Shown: in pieces, positions 10,498 to 19,117 of the stretch
Layout of the letters: each line of letters starts with the position of its first letter
Position numbering within the stretch: position 1 is the first letter of the stretch
Assembly: GCF_900101905.1 (NCBI RefSeq)
Contig: NZ_FNAJ01000002.1
Coordinates: forward strand, 744,001-808,000
Length of the DNA: 64,000 bases
Direction: 5' to 3'
Source of the DNA: Myxococcus virescens
GTDB taxonomy: Bacteria; Myxococcota; Myxococcia; Myxococcales; Myxococcaceae
Made by a program: the position numbers and the translations under genes
The notes under the pieces: generated by a model
What the model saw: the letters and a program-made list of their open reading frames with translations, nothing else
Databases searched by the model: none
Told to the model about the DNA's origin: nothing

Positions 10498-11195
10498 CCT
10501 CATCCGTTCCGGCGCTCCTCCTGGTGGAGGACGACGCCAACCTGCGGCTTGCGCTGCGCGACAACCTGGAGAACCAGGGCGGCTACGCGGTGGAGGAAGC
10601 CACCTGCGTGCGGGAGGCGCGCGAGCACCTGGGCCGGCGCGACTTCCAGCTCATCCTGCTGGACGTCATGCTGCCGGATGGTGACGGCTACACGCTGTGC
10701 CGCGCGCTGCGCGAAGAAGGCGTGGCGACGCCCGTCCTGATGCTCACCGCGCGCACCCTGGAGGATGACGTGGTGCGGGGCTTCGAGTCAGGCGCGCAGG
10801 ACTACCTGGGCAAGCCCTACCGGCTGCGCGAGCTGCTGGCGCGCGTGGGCGCGTTGGTGCGCCGCTCCGGCGCGGCGCCGGTGAAGGGGCTGCGCTTCGC
10901 GGGCTACCGGATGGACCTGGACCGCCGGAAGGTGGAGACGCCGGCGGGCGCCTCGGTGGAGCTGACGCGGACGGAGTTCGACCTGCTCGCGTTCCTGGTG
11001 CGGGAGCGCGAGCGCGTGCTGCGCCGCGACGAAATCCTGGACGCGGTGTGGGGCCGGGACGTCGTGGTGGATCCGCACACCGTGGACAACTTCGTCTCCA
11101 GCCTGAAGAAGAAGCTCGGCTGGAACAGCACGTCCCGCTTCGCCATCCAGACGGTGCGCGGCGTGGGGTACCGGATGGAAATTGAAGCGGCCTGA
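10494..11195 (+). CDS. OmpR-family response regulator
   Basis: 233 residues. The receiver domain is complete: acidic pair D13/D14, phospho-acceptor D57 in LLDVMLPDGDGY, and the conserved Lys in GKPYRLREL. The C-terminal half is an OmpR/PhoB winged helix (LTRTEFDLLAFL, RDEILDAVWG, TVDNFVSSLKKKLG). The start at 10494 overlaps the kinase stop; an earlier in-frame ATG lies inside the kinase gene and is not credible. It is the presumed partner of the upstream kinase and should bind DNA, but I see no obvious tandem operator in the window. Confidence 0.95.
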   Translation: MTSSVPALLLVEDDANLRLALRDNLENQGGYAVEEATCVREAREHLGRRDFQLILLDVMLPDGDGYTLCRALREEGVATPVLMLTARTLEDDVVRGFESGAQDYLGKPYRLRELLARVGALVRRSGAAPVKGLRFAGYRMDLDRRKVETPAGASVELTRTEFDLLAFLVRERERVLRRDEILDAVWGRDVVVDPHTVDNFVSSLKKKLGWNSTSRFAIQTVRGVGYRMEIEAA

Positions 11196-11197
11196 CG

Positions 11198-12121
11198 TCA
11201 GCGCAGCGGGTTGTGGCGCAGCCGTTCCGCCAGGGCGTCCAGCGCCGCCTGTTGGGAGGGCGGGGCGCCCAGCCGGGCCGCGTCGATGAGCGTGGGCGTC
11301 TGGGGCGCATCCACGCGCAGCAGGGCGTTGGAGACGGCGCGCCGCACGTCACCGTCCGTGTCCAGGTACGCCCGCACCAGCGCCTCGGCCGCCACGCGAC
11401 GGATGGCGCCTTCCTCCGAGCGCGCCTTCACGCCCGAGGTCTTCCATGCCCACGCGGACCCAGCATCGCCCAGGGCCTTGGCCAACCGTCGCATGACGTC
11501 GCGTTCCGGCCGGGCGTCCAGTGCATCCGCCAACGCCCGTGTCGCCACGAGCCGCCGGCACAGACCCAGGGCCTCCATCGCGGCCTCGCCCCGGGCGTCC
11601 CTCTGTTTCGACGCGGCGATGAGCGTGTTCGCCGCGTCCAAGGTCTCCAGCCGCGCCAGCGCTCCCGCGACCGCGCGAAGGACCTGGGGCTGGGTGTCCG
11701 GACCTTCGAGAAGGCTCTTCCACAAGGGGGCCAGGCGGAGGTCACGCAGCGCCCCTGTGGCCTCCACCAGGCCCACCTTGAAGGCCAGCCGCGCGGACTC
11801 ACGCGAGGGGAGCCGCAGCGTCTCCTGAGGTGGGAAGGCGAGCCGCTCCACCATGGGCCACAGCGCCTCCGGCCCCAGCGCACGAAGCCCCGGTGACACC
11901 GCGGCCAGGGCGCCCCGCTTCTTCGCGTCCAGCGCGTCCACCTGGGCGGCGGCCGTGTCGAACCGGGTGAACGCCGCTGGAGTCTCCCGGCGAGCCCGGG
12001 AGATGTTCGTCTTCAAGCTGGCCCTCCAGTCATCATCCGGGCGGGGCGTCTCCGCCCCACTCGCGCTCAAGGAGGCCAGCATCCAGGCGGCGCTGAGGCC
12101 GCGAAGCAGTGCGCGTCTCAT
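11198..12121 (-). CDS. HEAT-like repeat periplasmic protein coupled to a deiminase
   Basis: 307 residues. The chosen ATG gives a Sec signal peptide ending near ASGA. The rest is helical repeats with HEAT/PBS-lyase character (RRVAAEALVRAYLD, DVRRAVSNALLRVD). The ATG overlaps the stop of the upstream peptidylarginine deiminase by 4 bp (ATGA), so the two are very probably co-translated. HEAT solenoids bind proteins, so a partner or substrate-presenting role is a reasonable guess but not shown. Convergent with the response regulator, with only 2 bp between stops. Confidence 0.75.
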   Translation of the reverse strand: MRRALLRGLSAAWMLASLSASGAETPRPDDDWRASLKTNISRARRETPAAFTRFDTAAAQVDALDAKKRGALAAVSPGLRALGPEALWPMVERLAFPPQETLRLPSRESARLAFKVGLVEATGALRDLRLAPLWKSLLEGPDTQPQVLRAVAGALARLETLDAANTLIAASKQRDARGEAAMEALGLCRRLVATRALADALDARPERDVMRRLAKALGDAGSAWAWKTSGVKARSEEGAIRRVAAEALVRAYLDTDGDVRRAVSNALLRVDAPQTPTLIDAARLGAPPSQQAALDALAERLRHNPLR

Positions 12122-13980
12122 CGTCCACCCTCCCACCACTTCACGTCGGGCACCTGCCGAGCGCTCTGGGTGGCGCAGTGGACTTCGCCCTGGGCGATGT
12201 GGAACGGCGCCCACGCATCCACCCAGTGCACGCGGATGCCATGGGCCCCGAGCGCCTCCTCGAACCGCGTCTTGAACGGGTCCTTCCCATCGATGAGCGG
12301 TCCGTGCGGGTCTGGCGCGACGACCTGCGTGGGCGTCAGCGACAGCAGGTTCAGCGTGGCGGGTTGGTACGCCGTCACGCCGTCTGAAGCGTGCTGGAAG
12401 AGGAAGGGCACGCGGATGATGTCGGCGTCCGTGAGGCCCGTCTCCTCGCGGAGGATGGAGAGCTGCGTGTCGATTTCCAGTGCCGCCACGGCGCTGGCAT
12501 CCATCAGTTCGGGGTTGTCGAGCACCTCGGCGATGCTCGCCTCCGCGGGAATGGAGTACGCCCAGGACAGGCCGGCGAAGAGCTTCGCGTCTCCGTGCCC
12601 TCGGGACTGCGCGTCCTGGAGCATCCGCCGCGCGAGCGCCGGGTCGGCCACCAGGGCAATCCAGCCCCGAGGCGTGGGGGCGGACAGGAAGGTGAACGTC
12701 TCATCCACGTGGTCCACGAACAGCCACGAGGTGTCCACGTAGATGGGAGGCTGCACGGCCTGCGCCTCCAGCATCTTCGTGAAGCTGGGGTCGGGCTGAT
12801 AGTCCGGCCGAGAGTCCGGCCCCCGGCCCCGGAACAGCCGGCCCAGGGGATACGTGACACCGTCCTTCTCGTAAGGCGGGATGACCTCCGTATTGCCGAA
12901 GGAGTTCAGCGTCTGGGATGCCATGGACATGCCCTGCTGGTACTGCTGGATGGCGGCATTGTCGGGGCCGCGAAGCCAGAACGCGATGCGGCCGGCCGCG
13001 CGCAGGGGCGCGTTCGCGTCAGTGTTGTAGACGTGCGGCGCGCGGTAGTGGACCTGCATGACGTGCTGGCGGCCCCCCGGGCCGGGCATCGACATGTACG
13101 CGGGCTCGAAGTAGTCCTGTGTCCACAAGTCATCCACCGCGAACTCGGAGTAGACCATCCGCTCTCCTGAGTCCGCGAGCACGCCGCCCAGCGCCTGCCG
13201 GAACTGGTTGGCCTCGATGCTGGCGGCGGGCTTGGAGACGAAGACGTTCCACGCGGGCGTCATGTGGTGGAAGAGCACCACGGGCGCCACGCGCATGCGG
13301 ACGGTGTCGGTGAACACCGGGTCGTGCGGATTGTTCCGGCCGATGGTGAGCACCACGTCCGCGAAGCCATCCCACTCCTCGGGGTCACGAACGATGTCGC
13401 GCCCCTCGATGGCGAGCACCACGCCGCGCCGTATCTCGGCGGTCGACAGGAACACCGTGTCGGGAAAGCCGCCCGAAATGAAGTTGCCCCGCACGCGCTT
13501 GAACAGGCGCACCTTCTTGCCCGCGGCCCCGGACACGATGACGGAGCCCACTGTGCCAGGGGGCGCCTCGGGCCAGGGCACCGTGCGCAGCCGGGCCAGG
13601 TCCTCCAGGTCCGACTCGCCATTCACCACCGCGTCCATGGCGTCATGGCACTGCGTCAGCGCGTCATCGCTGATGCGGTGGGGGTCCATGGAGAAGGGGC
13701 AGGCGTCCTCGTCGTCGTCCAGGTTGGCCAGGAAGATGGCGCCGCGCTCCGCCGTCCAGGTGTCCTCGCCCTCGTCCTCCGTGGGGTTGTCGAGCTCGAC
13801 GATGCCATTGCGATTCACATCCGCGCGCAGGTCGACCACCGGATGAAAGGGCCCTTCGAGTGGATCCTCGTTTCCGGGGCGTCCCCCTTCGTCATCGGCC
13901 ACGGGCCCGCAGGCGCTGGCCCACAGGCATGCCAGCAACAGCGGCAGGAGACGTGCTCGGGCAGGCGGGGACGGCGGCAT
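12118..13980 (-). CDS. Protein-arginine deiminase (PAD) family lipoprotein
   Basis: 620 residues. Lipobox ASAC with Cys24, so probably anchored in the envelope. The body matches the middle and catalytic domains of vertebrate PADs: a DVNRNGIVELD calcium-site-like segment near 54-64, FTDTVRMRVAP near 223-233, and SFGNTEVIPP plus YPLGRLFRG near 360-384. All four catalytic residues known from human PAD4 are present: Asp289 (WTQD), His424 and Asp426 (DHVDE) and Cys602 (GEVHCATQ). Trp286 corresponds to Trp347 of PAD4. The expected reaction is peptidyl-Arg to citrulline, probably Ca-dependent. The N-terminal PAD domain of vertebrates is absent. The start was chosen to give the lipoprotein signal. 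Confidence 0.9.
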   Translation of the reverse strand: MPPSPPARARLLPLLLACLWASACGPVADDEGGRPGNEDPLEGPFHPVVDLRADVNRNGIVELDNPTEDEGEDTWTAERGAIFLANLDDDEDACPFSMDPHRISDDALTQCHDAMDAVVNGESDLEDLARLRTVPWPEAPPGTVGSVIVSGAAGKKVRLFKRVRGNFISGGFPDTVFLSTAEIRRGVVLAIEGRDIVRDPEEWDGFADVVLTIGRNNPHDPVFTDTVRMRVAPVVLFHHMTPAWNVFVSKPAASIEANQFRQALGGVLADSGERMVYSEFAVDDLWTQDYFEPAYMSMPGPGGRQHVMQVHYRAPHVYNTDANAPLRAAGRIAFWLRGPDNAAIQQYQQGMSMASQTLNSFGNTEVIPPYEKDGVTYPLGRLFRGRGPDSRPDYQPDPSFTKMLEAQAVQPPIYVDTSWLFVDHVDETFTFLSAPTPRGWIALVADPALARRMLQDAQSRGHGDAKLFAGLSWAYSIPAEASIAEVLDNPELMDASAVAALEIDTQLSILREETGLTDADIIRVPFLFQHASDGVTAYQPATLNLLSLTPTQVVAPDPHGPLIDGKDPFKTRFEEALGAHGIRVHWVDAWAPFHIAQGEVHCATQSARQVPDVKWWEGGR

Positions 13981-14156
13981 GGCGCTCTCCGGGGGCACCG
14001 ACGGGCAGCCCGGTCCCGGTGGAACGACATCGTGCGCCCTACGGCAAGTCACGATGCAGTGGCCCGGGAGTCCTTTGCGCCAGGAAAGCGTCATTTGACT
14101 TCGAGCCCACAGCTCACCGCGTAACTTCAGGTACCGTGTGGGGTTCCTCCATCGTC

Positions 14157-15743
14157 ATGCGACTTCTGTCTGTCGGATTCCTGGTGGCCTTCGTGCTCTC
14201 ATGTGCGAGCGGGCCGCACCCCACGACCGTGGTGGCGTCGGAGCCTGTGTCGGCCGAACCCGCCTTCGACGAGGCACGCGCGGTCCACGTCCTGAGGCGC
14301 ATGGCCTTCGGACCTTCGCGGCAGGCGTTGGCGGACCTGCGGCGCCAGGGCGTGGAGGAATGGATGGCGTCGCAGCTCTCCCGTCCCGGTGCGCCGCTGC
14401 CCGCTGGTCTGGAGGCGAAGCTTCAAGCGCTGCCCACGTTGACGATGTCCATGGCGGAGCTGGTGCGGGAGTACCCGCCGAAGCGCCAGCGGGAGGAAGC
14501 CTTGAAGGACGGGCGTGAGCCACAGCGTCCCGCCCTCATCGGTCTGGAGCAATCCGCGGCGAAGCTGCTGCGGGCGGTGGAGAGTCCCAATCAGCTCGAA
14601 GAGGTGCTGGTGGACTTCTGGTTCAACCACTTCAACGTGTCCTCGGACAAAGGCGCGGTGCGGTGGATGGTGACGGCCTACGAGCGCGATGCCATCCGCC
14701 CGCATGTCTTCGGCAACTTCCGGGAACTGCTGGGCGCCACGGCCCGCCATCCGGCGATGCTCTTCTACCTGGACAACTGGCGCAGCGTCCGTGACGGGAT
14801 GCCGGAGCGCGTGTCACGCGAGCCCGAAGCGCCGAAGCCCGGCCTCAATGAGAACTACGCGCGCGAGCTGCTGGAGTTGCACACGTTGGGCGTGGAGGGT
14901 GGCTACACGCAGCAGGACGTGCGCGAGGTGGCCCGCTGTTTCACGGGCTGGAGCATCCGCAAGCCGCGCCAGGAGCCTGCGTTCTACTTCCGTCGCCGGG
15001 CGCATGACCCGGACGACAAGTGGGTGCTGGGACAGCGCATCCCCGGTCAGCGGAGCGTGGCGGATGGGGAGCAGGTGTTGGACCTGCTGGCGCGACATCC
15101 CTCCACCGCGCGCCATGTCGCTCGCAAGCTGGCGCGGCGCTTCGTCTCGGACACGCCGCCGCCGGCGCTGGTGGAGCGGGTGGCGAAGGTGTTCCTCGAC
15201 TCGGGCGGGGACCTGCCCACCGTGTACCGCGCGCTCTTCCAGTCACCAGAGTTCTGGGCACCCGAGGCGCGGGCGGCGAAGGTGAAGACGCCCTTCGAGT
15301 TCGTGGTGTCCGCGCTGCGAGCCACCGAAGCGGAGGTGACGGTGCGCCCCCGGCTGGTGCAGTCCCTGGCGAAGATGGGCGAGCCGCTCTTCCGGGCTCC
15401 AGCGCCCACGGGCTTTCCGGAAGGGGCGGCTCCGTGGGTGAACAGCGGCTCCCTGGTGGCCCGGCTCAACTTCAGCCTGGAGCTGGTGTCCGGGCGGATG
15501 CCGGGGACGAAGGTCGCGTTGAAGACGTTGGCCACGCCGGCCGAGCCCACCGAGCGCGCCTGGGTGGACGCGCTGGGCCACGCGCTGCTGGGCGCGCCTC
15601 CGTCGGAGGAGACGCGAGCGACCATCCTCGACGCGCTGTCGAAGCGCGCGGAGGCCGCCAGCGCCGTGGGAGAGACACGCCCCGTGGACGTCCCGCTCAT
15701 CGCCGGGTTGTTGCTGGGCTCGCCGGAGTTCCAGAAGCAGTAG
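14157..15743 (+). CDS. DUF1800 family lipoprotein
   Basis: 528 residues. Lipobox LSCAS near residue 16. The DUF1800 signatures are all present: HVLRRMAFGPS, LVDFWFNHFNV, FRELLGATARHPAMLFYLDN, NENYARELLELHTLGV, FTGWSI and ARHVARKLARRFV. The biochemical role of the family is unknown. In most genomes DUF1800 is encoded directly upstream of a Tat-exported DUF1501 protein. Here the nearest DUF1501 gene is 14.5 kb away on the same strand (30259), with a foreign-looking block between them. It diverges from the PAD operon across a 176 bp intergenic region. Confidence 0.92.
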   Translation: MRLLSVGFLVAFVLSCASGPHPTTVVASEPVSAEPAFDEARAVHVLRRMAFGPSRQALADLRRQGVEEWMASQLSRPGAPLPAGLEAKLQALPTLTMSMAELVREYPPKRQREEALKDGREPQRPALIGLEQSAAKLLRAVESPNQLEEVLVDFWFNHFNVSSDKGAVRWMVTAYERDAIRPHVFGNFRELLGATARHPAMLFYLDNWRSVRDGMPERVSREPEAPKPGLNENYARELLELHTLGVEGGYTQQDVREVARCFTGWSIRKPRQEPAFYFRRRAHDPDDKWVLGQRIPGQRSVADGEQVLDLLARHPSTARHVARKLARRFVSDTPPPALVERVAKVFLDSGGDLPTVYRALFQSPEFWAPEARAAKVKTPFEFVVSALRATEAEVTVRPRLVQSLAKMGEPLFRAPAPTGFPEGAAPWVNSGSLVARLNFSLELVSGRMPGTKVALKTLATPAEPTERAWVDALGHALLGAPPSEETRATILDALSKRAEAASAVGETRPVDVPLIAGLLLGSPEFQKQ

Positions 15744-15790
15744 GGGAGATGTTCCACTCCTGGGGTGGCGGCATGTCCTTGTCCACGCGG

Positions 15791-17122
15791 CTACAGGACG
15801 TAGCCCTTGGCTCCCACGAGGATCGACTGGCTCAGCAATGAGTGGAACTCAGTGCGGTTGCCTCCGTGGTGCATGACGCCTACCGCGAAGAGCGCCAGGC
15901 GGCTCCAGACGTTCCACTCGGCATAGGCGGAGGCCTGCCCGCTGCCGTCCACCAGGTTGAGCGAATAGCGAAGCTGCCAGGTGGGCCCGGTGTCGGTGGG
16001 GTTGTTCTGCACCTGCAAGAACAGATAGTGCCGCCCCAGCAGCGCCAGCCCATTGTTGAGCGCCGCCCCCAGCGTCTGGCCCGCGAGCGCGGCGTCAGCG
16101 GAGGGCGTTGCGAGGACGGAGGAGGCGCTGCTGGCGATGTCGAAGTACCGCGCGCCATCCGCCCACCGGTAGCCTTCATTGTTGCTCAGGTACTCCAGGT
16201 AGATGGTGTGGCCGGAGTCCAGCGTGTAGCCACCGCCAGCGAGGGCGGAGTAGAGGAGCCGGTGGTCCCGGACATGGCGCGGCAGGAAGGCGCCACCCAC
16301 GGCGTTGGGGATCCGCTCGGGGTAGAGCGCGGCCGTCCCCTGCCGCAGGCCACCTTCCGCGTAGAGGAGCAGCGCCTCGCTGACGGTGGTCTGCCCGAAG
16401 GCACCCAAGCGCGGGCGCTCGTGGGCCCACCGCTTGGAGGCGTTCAGTCCCACGACGGAGGACTCCGCCGTGTAGTCCACCTTCAGCAACGACAGGGCCT
16501 TGAACCCGTCCTCCTTCTCCCATTGCCAGTCACCGCGCCCGTCGCCGAACTGGTGCAGCAGCGACAGGGACAGGGCCTGCGTGGGGGACCAGGTGGCCTG
16601 GGCCACGTCCACGCCTCGCAGCTCGCGCATGGGGTTGTTCCGGCCGTTCTCGAAGTAGATGGGGTTGCTGGGCGAGCGGAAATTGGAGGGCCCCCACATG
16701 AGCACGTCCCTCCCCAGAGACACCGCGAGCGACTGCACCGGGTAGAGCGTCACCAATCCCTGGTTCACCCAGGCGTCGAGCCGCGTCTCCGGTCCCGTCT
16801 CCCCGAAGCGCCGCCACTCGAAGCGGGCCCGGGGCTTCAGGCTCACCTCGAAGGTGTCCGTGGCGAGCTTCAAATCAAGCCGGCCCTCCACCTCCGTCTG
16901 CCCTGCTGGAAGACGGGCGATGCGATTGCCAGGATTGAGCAGGCTGTTCTCACGGAGTCCTCGCTCACTGTCCAGTGCCAGCACCTGGAGGCCGGCGGAG
17001 CCCTGCTCCAGCAGCTCCTGGAACGCCTGGGCCTTCGCCGTCGTACCCAGCCCTCCCGCCAGCAAGCCCACGAACAACGGCAGGCCCGCTGGCGAGAAGA
17101 CAGCGATTCGCTTGGAGCGCAT
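15791..17122 (-). CDS. Outer-membrane beta-barrel protein, last gene of the lipid/polyketide operon
   Basis: 443 residues. Signal peptide ending around AKAQA. The mature protein is made of alternating hydrophobic/polar strands with aromatic girdles (LSVLHQF-like, YAEWNVWSRLALFAVGV) and ends in a valine-leucine strand, as expected for an outer-membrane barrel. I do not recognise a named family. It lies 5 bp after the LolA-like gene and is the 14th and last gene of the operon that begins at 28164. By position it may be the outer-membrane receptor or exit point for the cluster product (inference). Confidence 0.75.
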   Translation of the reverse strand: MRSKRIAVFSPAGLPLFVGLLAGGLGTTAKAQAFQELLEQGSAGLQVLALDSERGLRENSLLNPGNRIARLPAGQTEVEGRLDLKLATDTFEVSLKPRARFEWRRFGETGPETRLDAWVNQGLVTLYPVQSLAVSLGRDVLMWGPSNFRSPSNPIYFENGRNNPMRELRGVDVAQATWSPTQALSLSLLHQFGDGRGDWQWEKEDGFKALSLLKVDYTAESSVVGLNASKRWAHERPRLGAFGQTTVSEALLLYAEGGLRQGTAALYPERIPNAVGGAFLPRHVRDHRLLYSALAGGGYTLDSGHTIYLEYLSNNEGYRWADGARYFDIASSASSVLATPSADAALAGQTLGAALNNGLALLGRHYLFLQVQNNPTDTGPTWQLRYSLNLVDGSGQASAYAEWNVWSRLALFAVGVMHHGGNRTEFHSLLSQSILVGAKGYVL

Positions 17123-17127
17123 GCGCC

Positions 17128-17871
17128 TCAGTTCCCAAGCCGGTTGACGTCGAACGTCCCGCGCGCCAGCTCCGTCACCTGAACGTCGGCGTACTCCAGC
17201 GTCGTCTTGGCCGGGGTGAGCGCGTCCTGGATGGTCATCTTGCTCACGAAGGGGAACGTCTTGCCTTCGTGGGTGAGCTGGTTGCCGTACTCGAAGGTCG
17301 CGGACTTCAGCAGCTTGCCGGAGAGGGAGAAGAACTCCGCCTTGACGCCGACCTGCCGCTCCTTGGAGACCCAGTAGGTGATGCGGTCATAGGTGCAGAA
17401 CGTGTTGATGGCCTTCAACTCCAGCACGTAGGTGGTCTCGCCGTTGACCTCCTCTTCGCGCAGCAGCTTGCCCTGGTAGTCGACGGCGTAGTTCGTCGAC
17501 GCGATGTCGCCTTGAGACGCCTGACCGGAGAGCTTCTGCCTCGGTGAGATGGGGATGGGCTTGCGGAGGCCGGGACGGCTCATCCACATGTTCCGGTCCA
17601 CCTGGAGCAGCTTGGAGCCCTTGAAGCGCACGGGCTCTCGCGTCTCCGCGAGGCTGGCGGTGGCGTTGGCCTTCAGGGTGAGCAGCCGCTCGGGCTCCTT
17701 GTCCACGCCGCTTTCGGGAGTGATGCGGACCGTCCAGCGGATGCCAGGAAGCCCGCCACCCCGCGAGCGGTCCGAGGCCCTGAGAATCTCCGCCGCGTCT
17801 GGCTCCGCCGCCCGCGCCGGGCCGGTGTGCAAGAGCAGCAGCCCCAGGATGAGCGCCAGGATGTGTTTCAT
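17128..17871 (-). CDS. LolA-like periplasmic lipid/lipoprotein carrier
   Basis: 247 residues starting at the ATG that opens a signal peptide (MKHILALILGLLLLH, cleavage near ARA). The mature part follows the LolA_like outer-membrane lipoprotein-sorting fold: half-open barrel strands such as ERLLTLKANATASL, NMWMSRPGLRKPIPIS and TTYVLELKAIN. Proteins of this group ferry lipids or lipoproteins across the periplasm. It sits 19 bp after the ABC permease and 5 bp before the barrel gene, giving the order ATPase, permease, carrier, barrel. That is a plausible complete inner-to-outer membrane route. Confidence 0.85.
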   Translation of the reverse strand: MKHILALILGLLLLHTGPARAAEPDAAEILRASDRSRGGGLPGIRWTVRITPESGVDKEPERLLTLKANATASLAETREPVRFKGSKLLQVDRNMWMSRPGLRKPIPISPRQKLSGQASQGDIASTNYAVDYQGKLLREEEVNGETTYVLELKAINTFCTYDRITYWVSKERQVGVKAEFFSLSGKLLKSATFEYGNQLTHEGKTFPFVSKMTIQDALTPAKTTLEYADVQVTELARGTFDVNRLGN

Positions 17872-17890
17872 GGTGAGGTCTCTCTTTCCG

Positions 17891-19117
17891 TCAGACATGG
17901 CCCAGCGAGTCGGTGATGCACTTGCGCGCGGCGGTACGCGCCGGGAAGAAGGCCGCGGCGATGCCCAGCAGCGAGAGCATCACGAACGTCCTCGCCATCC
18001 GGGGCACGTCGAGGTCGACCATGAGGCTGACCACGTTGGAGGAGTTGGGCGGGGTATAGGTGATGCCCGCGCTGTTGACGGCCAGCCGCACCAGCAACGT
18101 GAAGAGCAGCCCTCCGGCGCATCCCAGCACCACGAGCATGAAGGCCTCGGTGGTGAAGAGCCGCAGGATGCCCGAGCGGCGAAGACCCATGGCGCGCAGC
18201 GTTCCAATCTCCCGCGTCCGCTCCACCACCGTCATGCTCATGGAGTTCACGATGCTCATGACCACCACGATGAAGACGTTGCTGAAGATGAAGGCGAAAA
18301 TCATGTCGAACAGGCGCTTCACCTGTGAGTAGAAGCTCGACAGCTCCAGCCACGTCTTGAGCTCCACGTCGAAGCCCGCTTGCTTGAGCTGCGCCGTGAG
18401 CTCCGTCCGCGCCTGCTCGGTGAAGGCCTTGTCATCCAGCAGCACGATGAGCCGCTCGGCGCCGTCGAAGTCATACAGGGACTTCGCCAGGTCGAAGGGC
18501 AGGTACAGGAACTTGTCGTTGGTGCCGACGTTGCCCGTGTTGAAGTCGTCCACGATGTCCACGTCTAGCGCATTGGCCTGACCTGTCACCGTGCTCACCA
18601 GCAGCGCGGCCGAGTCGCCGGGCTTCAGGTTGAGAATCCTGCCCAGGTCCTCCGCCGTCGCCACTCCGATGGGGTTGTCCGCCTTCAAGTCACCCGACAG
18701 CTTGCGCTGGAAGTCACCCTGGAGCTTCTTGACGTCCTCGGGGACCATTCCCTCGCCCACGAAGACGGTGGACGCGGTGCCGTTGGACACCATTCCGCTG
18801 AGCGACATGCGCGGCGTCACCAGCCGGGTGTGAGGGTATTGCCGGAGGATGGGCATCACCCGGTCCAGCTCCTCCTTGGAGAACATGTATTGCGCCGGAT
18901 GGAGGCGGCCTTCGGTGCGCAGGCCTTGCTTCATCACCGTCAGGTGCCCCAGCAGCTCCCCATGGATGGCCTGCTTGGCCAGCCCGCCGTACACATACTT
19001 GATGTATCCCGCGAAGAGGCTGATGGAGGCGAAGCCGAAGCCCACCGAGAGGAGGGTGACGAGGCTGCGCCGGTGATTCTTGAGGATGTTGCGGAAGCCA
19101 ATGGAGAAGTAGTTCAT
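17891..19117 (-). CDS. ABC transporter permease, LolCE/MacB (FtsX) type
   Basis: 408 residues. One N-terminal transmembrane helix (about 20-40), a periplasmic domain of about 220 residues, then three C-terminal helices including the FtsX-like core (MSIVNSMSMTVVERTREIGTLRAMG). This is the four-helix topology of mechanotransmission transporters such as LolCE and MacB, which extract lipoproteins or drive periplasmic efflux rather than moving substrate through the membrane. A single permease gene implies a homodimer. Its ATG overlaps the ATPase stop by 4 bp. Confidence 0.92.
   Translation of the reverse strand: MNYFSIGFRNILKNHRRSLVTLLSVGFGFASISLFAGYIKYVYGGLAKQAIHGELLGHLTVMKQGLRTEGRLHPAQYMFSKEELDRVMPILRQYPHTRLVTPRMSLSGMVSNGTASTVFVGEGMVPEDVKKLQGDFQRKLSGDLKADNPIGVATAEDLGRILNLKPGDSAALLVSTVTGQANALDVDIVDDFNTGNVGTNDKFLYLPFDLAKSLYDFDGAERLIVLLDDKAFTEQARTELTAQLKQAGFDVELKTWLELSSFYSQVKRLFDMIFAFIFSNVFIVVVMSIVNSMSMTVVERTREIGTLRAMGLRRSGILRLFTTEAFMLVVLGCAGGLLFTLLVRLAVNSAGITYTPPNSSNVVSLMVDLDVPRMARTFVMLSLLGIAAAFFPARTAARKCITDSLGHV

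Noticed and set aside
15789-15805. Hairpin GGCTAC/GTAGCC at the end of the barrel gene
   Set aside because: Six base pairs overlapping the stop codon; could be chance and gives no support for termination.
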